Assembly (NCBI GenBank): GCA_023525975.1
Contig: CM042034.1
Coordinates: 131,501 to 195,500 of the forward strand
Length of the DNA stretch: 64,000 bases
Source of the DNA: Smallanthus sonchifolius
Taxonomy: Eukaryota; Streptophyta; Magnoliopsida; Asterales; Asteraceae
Reading direction: 5' to 3'
This document shows positions 54,503 through 64,000 of this stretch, piece by piece. A program made the translations under genes and the position numbers. Below the pieces are notes generated by a model. The model made no database searches. It saw only the letters and a list, made by a program, of their open reading frames with translations, and was not told the origin of the DNA. How positions within the stretch are numbered: the first letter of the stretch is position 1; each line of letters opens with the position of its first letter.

Positions 54503-57500
54503 CTACTTTTTTCCGCTAAGTTTAGGGTCAGTTTGGTAGTATAAGACGTCTCCAGTATCGCTAACATAATGGTCATTTTTCAAGCTTGTAATTAGTTCAC
54601 TGAGTAGGTGAAAAGGTAGAGGCGTCGACTTTTTGGGTTCTCGATAATATTTCCCAAGCACCGGTTTTGCAGCATCCGTCTGCAAGAATGAAATAAATGA
54701 TGATGAATACAAATGCAAGATAGAAAAATGTCAGTGACAAAATCCATGTCACATTTATAACCATTTAAGAATAACAGGTTTTACTCAAAATGTCAAAGGA
54801 TAGCTACCCTCACCTAGAGTACAACTTAAACTTTGTACCAAACTTCTATAAAAAGGGGCCCACAGGGGTTGAGAGTTCAAGATATAAATGCAAAATCTTG
54901 AAAAAATCTTTGGAGATAAGAAGGGAAAGTTTGACTAGAGGGGTCAAACCATGTGGCTTTCATATTCAAATTTGCTACGTTTTTTGTTAACTTTTCAAGA
55001 TTTTCTTAATAATTAAAGCAATCCTTGTAATATCTTTAGTAATAGAATTTCTTTCAAAAAACAATGTGGCATATTACATGTCATCTTTAAGAATCCTAAC
55101 ATAATAAGTTTGACTAAGAAAAAATATACTTCTCTTTTCCAAAAGTTTAACTTAAGATTTTCCAAGCTTCTACTAGGAGAGTTGTTATGAATACGTAAAG
55201 GGACAAGCAACAATCTGTTTTCATGTAAGTAATTCTTGAAACATGTAATATAAGAAACATGAATACTTTTTCATGATTCATGAAGGGATACTAACCGCCT
55301 CAATTAGGTGATAGTGCGGGATCTGGGGAAAGAAATGGTGAATGACATGAGTTCCAATGTCGTGATGGATATTATTAATCCAACCATAATCACGGTCTAT
55401 GGTGGTCAGTCCTCCCCTTAGATAACTCCATTCCTGCAGAAACAAAAACAAAATAACTGATAAAAACAAGAAATTGATTTGAACTTCAAGAGTGCCTCCA
55501 TTCTTCTAGCCTGCTTTCTCAATTTCATACATATATGATTTGTGGGTCCCGGCGTATCCATGCAAACAGGAACACTAAAATCAAGTCGGCTCTTTTTATG
55601 TGAATTGCTAAAAACATGTTCGACTAGTAGTCAAAAGTCCACAATACCCTTCGATATGGCTTAAATGATAAATTTTATCAGGTGAATGAAACATTGCTAC
55701 TTCCCAACCAAATGGTTGTGGGTTCAAATCATACGGAGTGCAGGTGTGCAAAACATGAACATAAATAAGCAAGCATATGTGACATACCAAAATAATAGGA
55801 AATTAATATAAAGAACTAATACCTTTCCGCGATACCAAGGTAGTTTATCTTCATGACCATGGTGATGCAAGTAAGTAACAAAATCCAACCACATAACGTT
55901 TATCTGAAATCAAACCAAAATCCTACATCAGAAATTCTTTGTTTTATTTCTTTTCACCAAATCCAAACTCCCAGCTTATTACTATAGCAACAAGATGGAA
56001 ATACAACAATGAATATCAAAATTACCAAATATGGAATGCCATATAGTTTTAGCATTTGGATCGGACCAACAACAAAGTTCAAACCGAAAAGTAAAGCGAG
56101 CATTGTTGCCCAACAAATTGTTGAAGTGATCACGTCTTTTTTCTCAACCGGGACAAACAAATCGCTACTTGGATCAAAGTGTGAACCACTCTTTCCTGGA
56201 GATCTATTCCACTACAGAAGAAGAAACATGTATGTTGTCATATCATCAAGTCCACAAAAGCCAAAAAAATAATTAAAACAGTTGTATCATGACATGTTGC
56301 TGAGTCGCAGACATAATAGTAAACCAATCAAAATTCACAAAAAAAATATTATAACAGTTGTATCATGTCAGGTTGAGAGAGAACGCCCTTTCATTTTTCT
56401 TGAATATTATCTCAAAGGGACGATATCATATATGTCCGCTTTAAAGTTCAAAACTTTCATATATATCCTTCTAACACTCATAATATCATATTTACCCTTT
56501 CAAACACTAAAAATATAATACTTATTCATTTCAAAGTAATGAAGAAACCAGTTACTTTAAAAGAAGTAGAAAAACATCAGGCATTGAGAGGGGAGTGTTG
56601 GGTTAATCGGTTATTCGCGGGTTAGTTCAGCGGGTCACGTGTCACATGTCAATATGTTCACGTGCTGCGGGTTTTGGATATGGGTCAGACTTGGCTTTTC
56701 TTGCTGCAGATGAATCGGTCTACACTGTTAAAGTTTGCAATATATACTTTCTGGTCCAACACGTGTTTCCTTTTGTTTATTAGGTTAAAATACCGTGTGT
56801 TACACGGGTTCAATAAATACAATTATAATATTATATATGAAGTAATAAAAATTTTATTTTTTAAAAACTCCTGTTTTATACGGGTTGAATAAACCCGTGA
56901 AATACAACATACAATCGTCAAAATATGTAAGGAGATTTATTAATACAAAGATTAGCATTTTTTTTTAAAACAATATTAATAAATATATAGACGTGTATTT
57001 AATAAGAAAGAGAAGTGTATTTAATAAAATATAGAGATGATGTATTTAATAAGAGAGAGAGGCGGGAAAAAATGATGAGATTGAATATGGAGATGACACG
57101 TGACATTAAAAAACCTTTAATTATTATATAGTATAGATTAATAATTTATTAAAAGATACGGGTGCATTTAATAAGAGAGAGAAGCGGGAAAAAATGATGA
57201 GATTGAATATGGTGGCGACACGTGGCATACAAAAACCTTTATTTATTATATAGTATAGATTTTATCTATTTTTTATTCTCCAAGTATGTAGAAGGAAGTA
57301 ATTGGTATTTGGTGATTGTTTTACCGCGGTCTTTTTTAATGTAAGTCCTTTTGAGTATTCAATTAACATAGAAACAATCGTCCCATTTGTGAGTAGTGTG
57401 TGTGTTTCAAAAGGGTCTGAACCAACATTTGGTATCAGAGCTTAGGGTTCGTACCGCATGTTTGAAGACCGGAGGCAGCCTCTACCGACGGGTGTGTCGA

Positions 57501-60500
57501 TCGGTGGAGGGCAGTGGTGGTCTTGGCAGGTTACGGGAGACTTTTACAGCAGAAGAAGAACACGGTAAAGTGTTTCGGTTCAACCATTGTCAAAGGAAGA
57601 AGATTCAGGGTTGTTTGGTTGTTGTGGGTTTGTGCAACTGGTATACAACCGGTGACAACAACCAAAGGATTTTGCGGGTGCCTTGATCGGCTTGTTTCGT
57701 GATAAGAGTCTAACCGACGGAGGTGCGTGAAAAACGAACGGAGGATCTGTCAAAGCATGTGGCTTTGGATTTTGTTCGTTTAGCGGGTTAAAGAAAACGG
57801 AAAAGGTGGTAGCTTGTTTTCTTGATCGGTGGAATAGGACTCTTGGAAAAGTGTGATCGGAAAAAGGTATGGGTTGTCAAGATAAGGAGATTGGAGAAAA
57901 ACAAGACTTGTAAACATTGTGGCGTTGAAGTTCAAATCGGGTGGCTTTGGATGTGGCCAGGGAAGAGGTCGTCGATCCGTGAAGAGTCAAGATGTTAATG
58001 AACAGTTTCAGCGGGATGCAATGTGAGATGTTACAAGTGTGGTGAGCTTGATTCGGGTTTCAGCGGGATGCAATGTGAGATGTTACAAGCGGGATCCAAT
58101 GAACGGTTTGGACGTGACCGACGTGGAGGGTCGGGTGTCTGGTAAAGGTCGAGATGGTTCGAGTTGACGGTGACTAAACGCTGTCGTGAGTGAATGGTGT
58201 GAAAAACCGATTAAGGGGGTGATTGTTGGGTTAATCGGTTGTACGCGGGTTAGTTCAACTGGTCACGGGTCACATGTCAATATGTTCACGGGCTGTGGGT
58301 TTTGGATATGGGTCAGACTTGGCTTTTTTTGCAGCAGAAGAATCGGTCTAGACTGTTAAAGTTTGCAATATATACCTTCTGGTCCAGCATGTGTTTCCTT
58401 TTGTTTATTAAATTATTTTATCTATTTTTTATTCTCCAAGTATGTAGGAGGAAGTAAATGGTATTTGGTGATTGTTTTACCGAGTCACTAGGAATGAGAA
58501 CGTTGAGTAGTTTAGCTTCTTTTCTTATTTATTATCTACATATCACAGTCTCTTATAATGTAATTCCTTTTGAGTATTCAATAAACACACACATTCGTCC
58601 CATTTGTGTGTAGTGTGTGTGTTTCAAAAGGGTCTGAACCAACAGGGAGACGATTCACACTAATATCGCTGTTTTCCTATTAGTTTATGTAGTTAACCCG
58701 AGTGTTATGATTATATTTTACTTTATTTACCATGGAATGGGTAATTGTGATGCTTTTTGTGTTCTGAAAGGGTAAATATGATATTATGAAATTTAGAAAG
58801 ATATATATGACTTTTTGAAGGATGTCAAATTGATCCTTTAAAGTATAAAGAAGTAAACTTACTAGGTAAAAAGGATAAGCAAGCATTGGAAAAGGGAGGG
58901 TGAAGCGTAGTGTCCGTGTCATCCAATCCAAACTCTTGAATGTTTTCTCAGTTAACTATACAAGAAAGAAAAGTTGGGAAATTAAATAAATTGATCATAC
59001 ATTTTAAACACAATGTTACAAGTAACCATAAGAAAGATACCGGGTGCCATGATTCATCATTTTCAACATGCCCGTGGTTTTGGTGATGAGTTCTATGGCT
59101 GATTCTCCTGTAATATTGATTCATTAAACGTTTTCAATGAAATCACAACCAATATTTATGATCAACGATATCAACAGTTCGATTCATGATGCAAAGGATA
59201 CGAACTACATCAGCAATTCATAATCCTATTTAAAAAACAAAATCAAAAACATGATGAAATTGTTTCCATTTGCCCGTTTATGGAACTCTAATAATCCATA
59301 TTGTAAAATAGTGAGATTATAAGTGAATCCAAGTGGATTTAATTAAAGCATACCATCCATGATAAGGCACAAGAATTGAAGAATGCAGAAGATGCCCAAC
59401 CACACTATTGAGCTTGGGATTATTGGAGAAGCTTCCATGGCCACTACAAATCAATATATAATATAACAAGATCAAAAACTGAAAAATTCAACCATAGCCC
59501 TTTTGAATTTTGCAGTCCAATGGTTGATTTTGTTGAATCCAAAAATGATGAACAACCTTTTTAATCTATAAAACATTTTTTACAGATGGCCCTTTTATAT
59601 AATACGGGGGAAATTGCAATAAATAGGCAATTTGGTCACTGGACTTCACATATTGTTGCTAAAATGCATATTCGGAAAATGTTATGAAAACCATTAAACT
59701 TTAAAAAATGCTAGGGAAACAATTCAGCAATGACAGCGGCAGTAAAAGTTATGCAAAACTTTCAGGTTTGAAAGTGCAGGATCTTAAGTCTTTTAATAAC
59801 AATCTATAAGTGAGTGACCAAATTTGAACTTGTGAAAGCAAGTTGCAATTTATCTCCATATTAATATCTTATCATAGCATTTCTTGTGTCATGTGAGACT
59901 ATATATAACTTTCTATCATGTTTGAACCATAAAAAAGACTAGTTTGACCATTAAAAGTCAAAACTAATAACAAAAACTCAAGATTTATGTAGGATAAAAT
60001 AGATTACTCGATCATGATCAACAAGAAGAAAATAACCAAAACCCAAAAATTCAAGCATACCCATTTTGACTTTTTGTAGTCAAATGGTTGATTCTTTTAT
60101 TCTAGAATAGTAATAGTTCTTTTAATATAATAGTGCAGGCGTGTAGCAATTTGTAACTTTTCTTTTTGTTTCATGTACATCTAGTCATCGACACAAACTT
60201 GTATCATATTTCAACCCTAAAAATAAGCACTTTGACCAGTAAAAAATCAAACAAATAACAGAAAATGAAGATTACCAGTCATGACCAAGCACAAAAATAG
60301 CCCAAAACATGGTCCCTTGAGCAGCCCAATAAAGTGGCCAAAGAAGCCAATTGTTGAGATGAGCTGCAGCTGCTGCTAACCCAAGAACAATAGCAACATC
60401 CCTTACAACATAACTCATTGACCTCCATGGATCTTTCACCCAACAATGTTTTGGTATAGCAGCCCTAATATCAGCCAGTTTGAATGGCGGCGGTGACCCT

Positions 60501-60748
60501 GCATCAAATAAACTGATTCTTTCTCTCTCTAAATCTTGTTCATCTATTGATGGAATCCTGAATGGAGCGCTAACTCTGACTGCCCATTTTGAAAACCCAT
60601 CAAGATTCGTTGTTCTTGATGAAAAGATTGGATCTTTAGAGCGTAAAAGAATAATATTTGATGGGTTGTGGGTAAACCGCTTTGTGGGTGCGGCTAAAGA
60701 TTGGGGAAGAGGTTTAATACCAGACCCTGATAACACCAATCCTGCCAT
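54503..60748 (-). CDS. Plastid omega-3 fatty acid desaturase (FAD7/FAD8 type), 8 exons
   Basis: Exons 60748-60276, 59443-59354, 59107-59041, 58955-58863, 56211-56026, 55903-55823, 55433-55296 and 54679-54503 join into 434 codons plus stop, with GT..AG introns throughout. Eight exons and this length are typical of plant FAD3/7/8 genes. The enzyme adds the omega-3 double bond to 18:2 and 16:2 acyl chains in chloroplast membrane lipids, using ferredoxin. MAGLVLSGSGIKPLPQ and about 60 more Ser/Arg-rich residues look like a plastid transit peptide. The three iron-binding histidine boxes are intact: HDCGH 156-160, HRTHH 192-196, HVIHH 359-363. The true start is the ATG at 60748; the frame is open upstream but without an ATG. 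No endoplasmic reticulum retrieval signal ends the protein (LSGKK). Intron 4 (2.65 kb) carries a retrotransposon. FAD7 and FAD8 cannot be told apart here. Confidence 0.96.
56420..56520. repeat. Inverted repeat arm left of the LTR element (partner at about 58745-58830)
   Basis: The phrase ATAATATCATATTTACCCTT with its neighbours (TCATATATATCCTTCTAA, TTCAAACACTAAAAA) recurs inverted at about 58745-58830. Together the two arms would form a foldback element split by the LTR retrotransposon, both within desaturase intron 4. Confidence 0.65.
56780..57259 (-). mobile_element. Non-autonomous Helitron-like element (480 bp) inside the 5' LTR
   Basis: On the minus strand it starts TCTATACTATATAATAAA after a host A and ends with the CCGTGTGTTACACGG hairpin, then TATTTTAAC and CTAA before a host T, the exact Helitron A^T target. 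Comparing the two LTRs shows the empty site at about 58408 in the 3' LTR. A second copy of the 5' terminus lies 121 bases inside (57138), each followed by a similar CACGTGTC and TCTCTCTTATTAAAT stretch. Confidence 0.92.
57430..57441 (+). promoter_or_regulatory. Primer-binding site (tRNA-iMet) of the intronic LTR element
   Basis: TGGTATCAGAGC lies two bases after the CA end of the 5' LTR. Confidence 0.92.
57442..58205 (+). other. Non-coding interior of the intronic LTR element
   Basis: No gag or pol motif is visible. A phrase containing AGCGGGATGCAATGTGAGAT is duplicated at about 58010 and 58062. Open frames near 57396-57702 have no recognised domain. Confidence 0.6.
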
Positions 60749-60793
60749 TGTGAGCTCTCGTCCCACTTAACCCTAGATAGATAGATGTATTTA

Positions 60794-61070
60794 GGGGGTG
60801 TTTGGGATTACTTATTTACTCTACTTATTAACTTATATAAGTTAATAAGGTGTTTGGGAAAGCTACTTATTTAGTCTACTTATACCATTTTTCAAGAAGT
60901 AAGTCCATCCTTACTTATTACTTATAACTTATTAACTTATAGCATAAGTCAATAAGTAGTTTTCAAAGAAAATCCCAAAGTTTTTGAGAAGTTACAAATT
61001 ATGACTTATGACTTATTACCTTTTTGAATAAGTCATAAGGAGTTTCAAATAAGTAATCCCAAACACAGCC
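60794..61070. mobile_element. Tourist-like MITE (277 bp), TSD TTA
   Basis: The terminal inverted repeats share GTTTGGGATTACTTATTT, with outer ends GGGGGTG and GGCTGTG. TTA flanks both sides (60791-60793, 61071-61073), which fits the PIF/Harbinger group. The interior is rich in CTTATTAACTTAT phrases. It lies 45 bases upstream of the desaturase start codon. Confidence 0.88.
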
Positions 61071-61154
61071 TTATTAGAGGCAGATTGAAAGAACGGCCAA
61101 CGAATGGCCTTATGGGTGGTGATGGTGGTGTTATTTATTTCTTATTTTATATAT

Positions 61155-61162
61155 TATTTATA
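61155..61162 (-). promoter_or_regulatory. Candidate TATA box of the desaturase gene
   Basis: TATAAATA on the minus strand lies 407 bases upstream of the ATG, on the far side of the MITE. If it is used, the MITE would sit in the 5' leader. No comparable box is seen between MITE and ATG. This is inferred from sequence alone. Confidence 0.35.
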
Positions 61163-61694
61163 TCCCATGGCCTTGGATTTCGTTTCTCGTTTTTAACATT
61201 TTTCATATAATTTAAAGAAATAACATTTAAATATGTATGAATGTATCATTTAATAGAATGGACCATTATATAAGAACTAGCATGAGTTGTTTAATAGATA
61301 AATAAAAATATAATAATATATAAAAAAAATTAAAATAATATATAAAATAAGAAATAAAATTATTTATTTTCTTAATTAAGTAGTAATTAAAATTCAAATT
61401 TTATATTATATTTTTTAAAAAATAAAAAACATTGAAATAATTCAATTTTAAAATTCAAACGTACTAGAAAATTATAATATTTTGGTAAGAAAAAATATAA
61501 TGATAATACGTGACAACTTTGAAATTATTTATTAGAATAAGGACGTGATTCTTTCCCTTTTAATTATTTTCATTTTTGAAAGAGTAATGTTTTCTTTTCA
61601 TTCATTTGAAGAATGAAATGATTTTGTTTAATTAATAATCCGAACCATGACCTGACCTATAATCTGACACATGACCTAAACCATGACCCGATCC
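61163..61694. other. AT-rich intergenic region
   Basis: No gene or structured repeat was recognised. A GACCTGACC/ATGACCTAAACCATGACC phrase near 61.65 kb is weakly repetitive. Confidence 0.5.
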
Positions 61695-62900
61695 ATGATA
61701 GCTGCGATTTTATAACATAACAACAAGCTTTAATTTTCACGTAAACTCCATATTTTTCAATGGAATTAAACCTCCGATTACATGCCTTATAAATAGAATA
61801 ACCAAAAAGATATTTTAAACCTACTCAAATACTTAAAAGATAATATTAAACTATCCTTGGATTTATCTTTACCCACAAGATAATTACCAACTAATAATTA
61901 GATAAAACTAATAAACATTCAAATAAACTAAAAACCTCTTACCTTATCTACTAAAACTTTCGACCCAATTCTTGTACTCCAAACTAAATCATATTCATCA
62001 TCCAAGGAGTTTTTAATTCAACTAAAAACCTTTGTTTCACGTGTGAACATAACCATTAGTTTCAACAATCACTTTCTTAATGGTTGAGTTCATATTCACC
62101 TTTTCAACTTGCACACTTACACATTTTTTCTTTTGCTTTCTTCCCCGATCGAACCACACGGGTCTTGATCATTCTTGCTTCTTGCTCGTTCTTCATTCTT
62201 TCTTATTTGCTCTTACTCATTCTTTCTTCCTTGCTATTTCTTGCTTCTTTTTTCCTTGTTCTTTCTTTCCTTCCTTCCTTCTTATTTATTTTCCTACCTT
62301 TCCTTCTTCTCCTGCTTTTTCTTTCTTTCCTAACTTTCCAAGCATTAATCGTCACCGTCTCGTGACCTACTTACAATGTTGGTGCCCTTTTTTCTTTCTT
62401 TCTCGATTTCAACCATGCACCCAAGGGGGGCTGCTCCCCTTTATCGAAAACGACTCTCAAAACCATAGACACCAAGCCTTGATACAATTTAAAGACCCAT
62501 ATCCTAATCACCCAATAACACAAAATCGCATAAAGAAGATGAGATAGCTGCGATTTTATAACATGACAACAATCTTTGATTTTCATGTAACTCCATATTT
62601 TTCATTGAAAGTAAACTTGCTATTACATACCTTATAAATAGGAAATCCAAAAACATATTATAAACCTACTCAAATACTCAAAACTTAAGAAGGAATACCA
62701 AAAAAATCATTGGATTTATCTTTACCTACTAGATAATTACTAATAAACATTCAAATAAACTAAAAACCTCTTAACTTATCTTACTAAAACTTTCGACCCA
62801 ATCTTGATACTCCAAGCCAAATCACAACCATCATCCAAGGAGTTTTAATCCAACTAAAAACCTTTTGTTTCACATGTGAACACAACCATTCGTTCAAACA
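61695..62900. repeat. Direct repeat pair of about 360 bp with a pyrimidine-rich spacer (LTR-like)
   Basis: 61697-62069 and about 62546-62896 are divergent direct copies: AGCTGCGATTTTATAACAT, CCTTATAAATAG, CATTCAAATAAACTAAAAAC, ACTTTCGACCCAAT and CATCCAAGGAGTTTT occur in both in order. Read on the minus strand each would start TGTT and end near CAGCTATC, as LTRs might. The 477-base spacer contains a C/T-rich tract (62100-62345) and encodes nothing recognised. No primer-binding site or target duplication was identified, so a TRIM-like element and a simple tandem duplication both remain possible. Confidence 0.7.
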
Positions 62901-63640
62901 TAAATTTCTCACATTGTAATGCTTAAAATTATATAAAAGTACATAATTTAGGTTTTCTAAAAAACATTGAATTGTAACGTTAAGTTCTTAGAATAATACT
63001 TATAGAATAAATAATAAAAAATAACTATTTGTCAACTCAACAACATACAAGTAATTATTATTTTGAGAGGTTATACATACATCATTTCTTACTATTTAGA
63101 CATCATATGTTATATTGGTCATATGAATTTTGATTTTTTTACACGGATTATATAAGTTGTGTTTTTATGTTATACGGATCGTATGATAGAAAGCTATATG
63201 GGTTGTAAAGCTTTCTGACCAATACGAATCGTATAACATTTTTCGTCGTCCATACGGTCCATATAATGATGTCATGTGGTGTATCAATGATGTCACCGGT
63301 ATTTCTATATTATTTTAATTAGTTCATCTAACTTGTTTGCTTTTGAAAAAAAAAATCCAATTGTATAGAAAGTGTTAGCATAATAAGTGTTATGGGCTTT
63401 AGCCCATTTAGCTTGTAAGACTTAGCCTACCTATTTAATGTTTGTTTTCTTTTTATTTGTAACATAATTTTCACTTGAATAACATTGAGTTTTCATCTTT
63501 CTCTATATATGTTTATTAGTTAACATCTTTTATAATCCTCAAAGTCCACATTCTAACGTTTTGGTATTTAAAACCTTTAAAGTTTAAACGCACCTTGCTC
63601 GTTTTGGTGTCTAAAATATAATAATTAAAATATAAACACA
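62901..63640. other. AT-rich region with one small foldback
   Basis: The only structure seen is a foldback at 63168-63237 (GTTATACGGATCGTAT and AGAAAGCT arms around TATATGGGTTGTA). No gene was recognised. Confidence 0.55.
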
Positions 63641-63648
63641 AGAGTATT

Positions 63649-63886
63649 TTTTTTAACAGCAAAGGCCCGGACAGCCGGGATCACTCTGTCAACACAGATC
63701 ATCCTTTCGCCCGAAGAACGGAAGCGTGGTGACCCGACCCCACATCAACCAGGAGGAAGTCCACAACTGAGAAAACTCCATGACTTAACCTAGAATATTT
63801 TGTCCCAAGCGAGACTCGAACCAATGACTTTCCATTTGAAAAGTCATGGGGCTACTACTCAACCAGAATGCTCGCTGACAAATGCT
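63649..63886 (-). mobile_element. tRNA-derived SINE-like element, TSD AGAGTATT
   Basis: On the minus strand it begins AGCATTTGTCAGCGAGCATT and has an A-box-like TGGTTGAGTAGTAGCC and a B box GGTTCGAGTC at tRNA-like spacing. It continues through a tRNA-unrelated body and ends in an A run. AGAGTATT is present on both sides (63641-63648, 63887-63894). Size, promoter boxes, A tail and duplication all fit a plant SINE. Confidence 0.82.
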
Positions 63887-64000
63887 AGAGTATTAAGTTC
63901 GAAAATACAAAACATACCTTTTTTACGTCATTTAATATTGAGAACCAAGACTTTCAATTCTATGGCCTTCGTTCTCGTTGATCAACAGGGTCGAGAGTCT

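Larger units (their letters stand above)
56596..58644 (+). mobile_element. Short non-autonomous LTR retrotransposon in desaturase intron 4, TSD GGGAG
   Basis: The 5' LTR (56596-57427) and 3' LTR (58224-58644) both run TGTTGGGTTAATCGG ... GGGTCTGAACCAACA. GGGAG lies on both sides (56591-56595, 58645-58649). A tRNA-iMet primer-binding site follows the 5' LTR and a GATTAAGGGGGTGA polypurine tract precedes the 3' LTR. The internal region is only 796 bases and encodes no gag or pol, so it is a TRIM- or LARD-like element that depends on others. The 5' LTR contains a 480-bp Helitron and lacks about 66 bases present in the 3' LTR. The element is antisense to the desaturase. Confidence 0.95.

Noticed and set aside
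60749..60766. Upstream extension of the desaturase by six codons
   Set aside because: The extension would begin at GTG; the first ATG is at 60748 and gives the MAGLVLS start typical of the family.
62080..62547. 155- and 93-codon frames rich in Phe, Leu and Ser
   Set aside because: They are translations of a C/T-rich tract (TTC, CTT, TCT codons), which stays open without encoding a gene.

Overview
The window is nuclear DNA from a flowering plant, most likely a eudicot and probably from the daisy family (Asteraceae). The host genes have many short exons with GT/AG introns, the DNA between them is AT-rich, and about two thirds of the window is transposons and their relics. The family-level guess rests on large LTR-like insertions beginning TGTCACACCCC, which I associate with composites, and is an inference.

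Host genes: (1) an IDA-like secreted peptide precursor (2447-2686, +); (2) a complete 14-exon LMBR1-like (LIMR) membrane protein gene (8024-13927, -), whose exons join to 508 codons; (3) a decayed ALFIN-LIKE PHD-finger gene (about 29.3-29.9 kb, +); (4) a fragment of diaminopimelate epimerase (32.1-32.3 kb, -); (5) a two-exon GT-3-type trihelix transcription factor (51324-52515, +); (6) a complete 8-exon plastid omega-3 fatty acid desaturase of the FAD7/FAD8 type (54503-60748, -), 434 codons. As I recall, the Arabidopsis counterparts (IDL6/IDL7, LIMR, AL1/AL2, GT-3a, FAD7/FAD8) fall into related blocks of chromosomes 3 and 5, so these genes look like an old gene block stretched apart by transposons.

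Three transposon nests separate the genes. Nest 1 (15.8-28.8 kb): a minus-strand Ty1/copia element whose gag is cut by two large LTR-like insertions, one of which carries a third; all three have exact 5-bp target-site duplications (TSDs). Nest 2 (35.0-50.5 kb): a copia fragment split by a solo LTR and then by a 12.9-kb CACTA transposon, which itself contains two related hAT elements with exact 8-bp TSDs; one hAT has a full-length open transposase. Nest 3 (56.6-58.6 kb): a short non-coding LTR element with TSD GGGAG inside intron 4 of the desaturase, with a 480-bp Helitron-like element in its 5' LTR.

Smaller elements include a LINE relic at the left edge, a long-armed foldback element (6.1-7.3 kb), further Helitron ends (15.36, 30.37 and 52.6-53.1 kb), a Tourist-like MITE just upstream of the desaturase start, a SINE-like insertion with an 8-bp TSD near the right edge, and several palindromic repeat clusters. 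I saw no CRISPR array, rRNA gene or intact tRNA gene.
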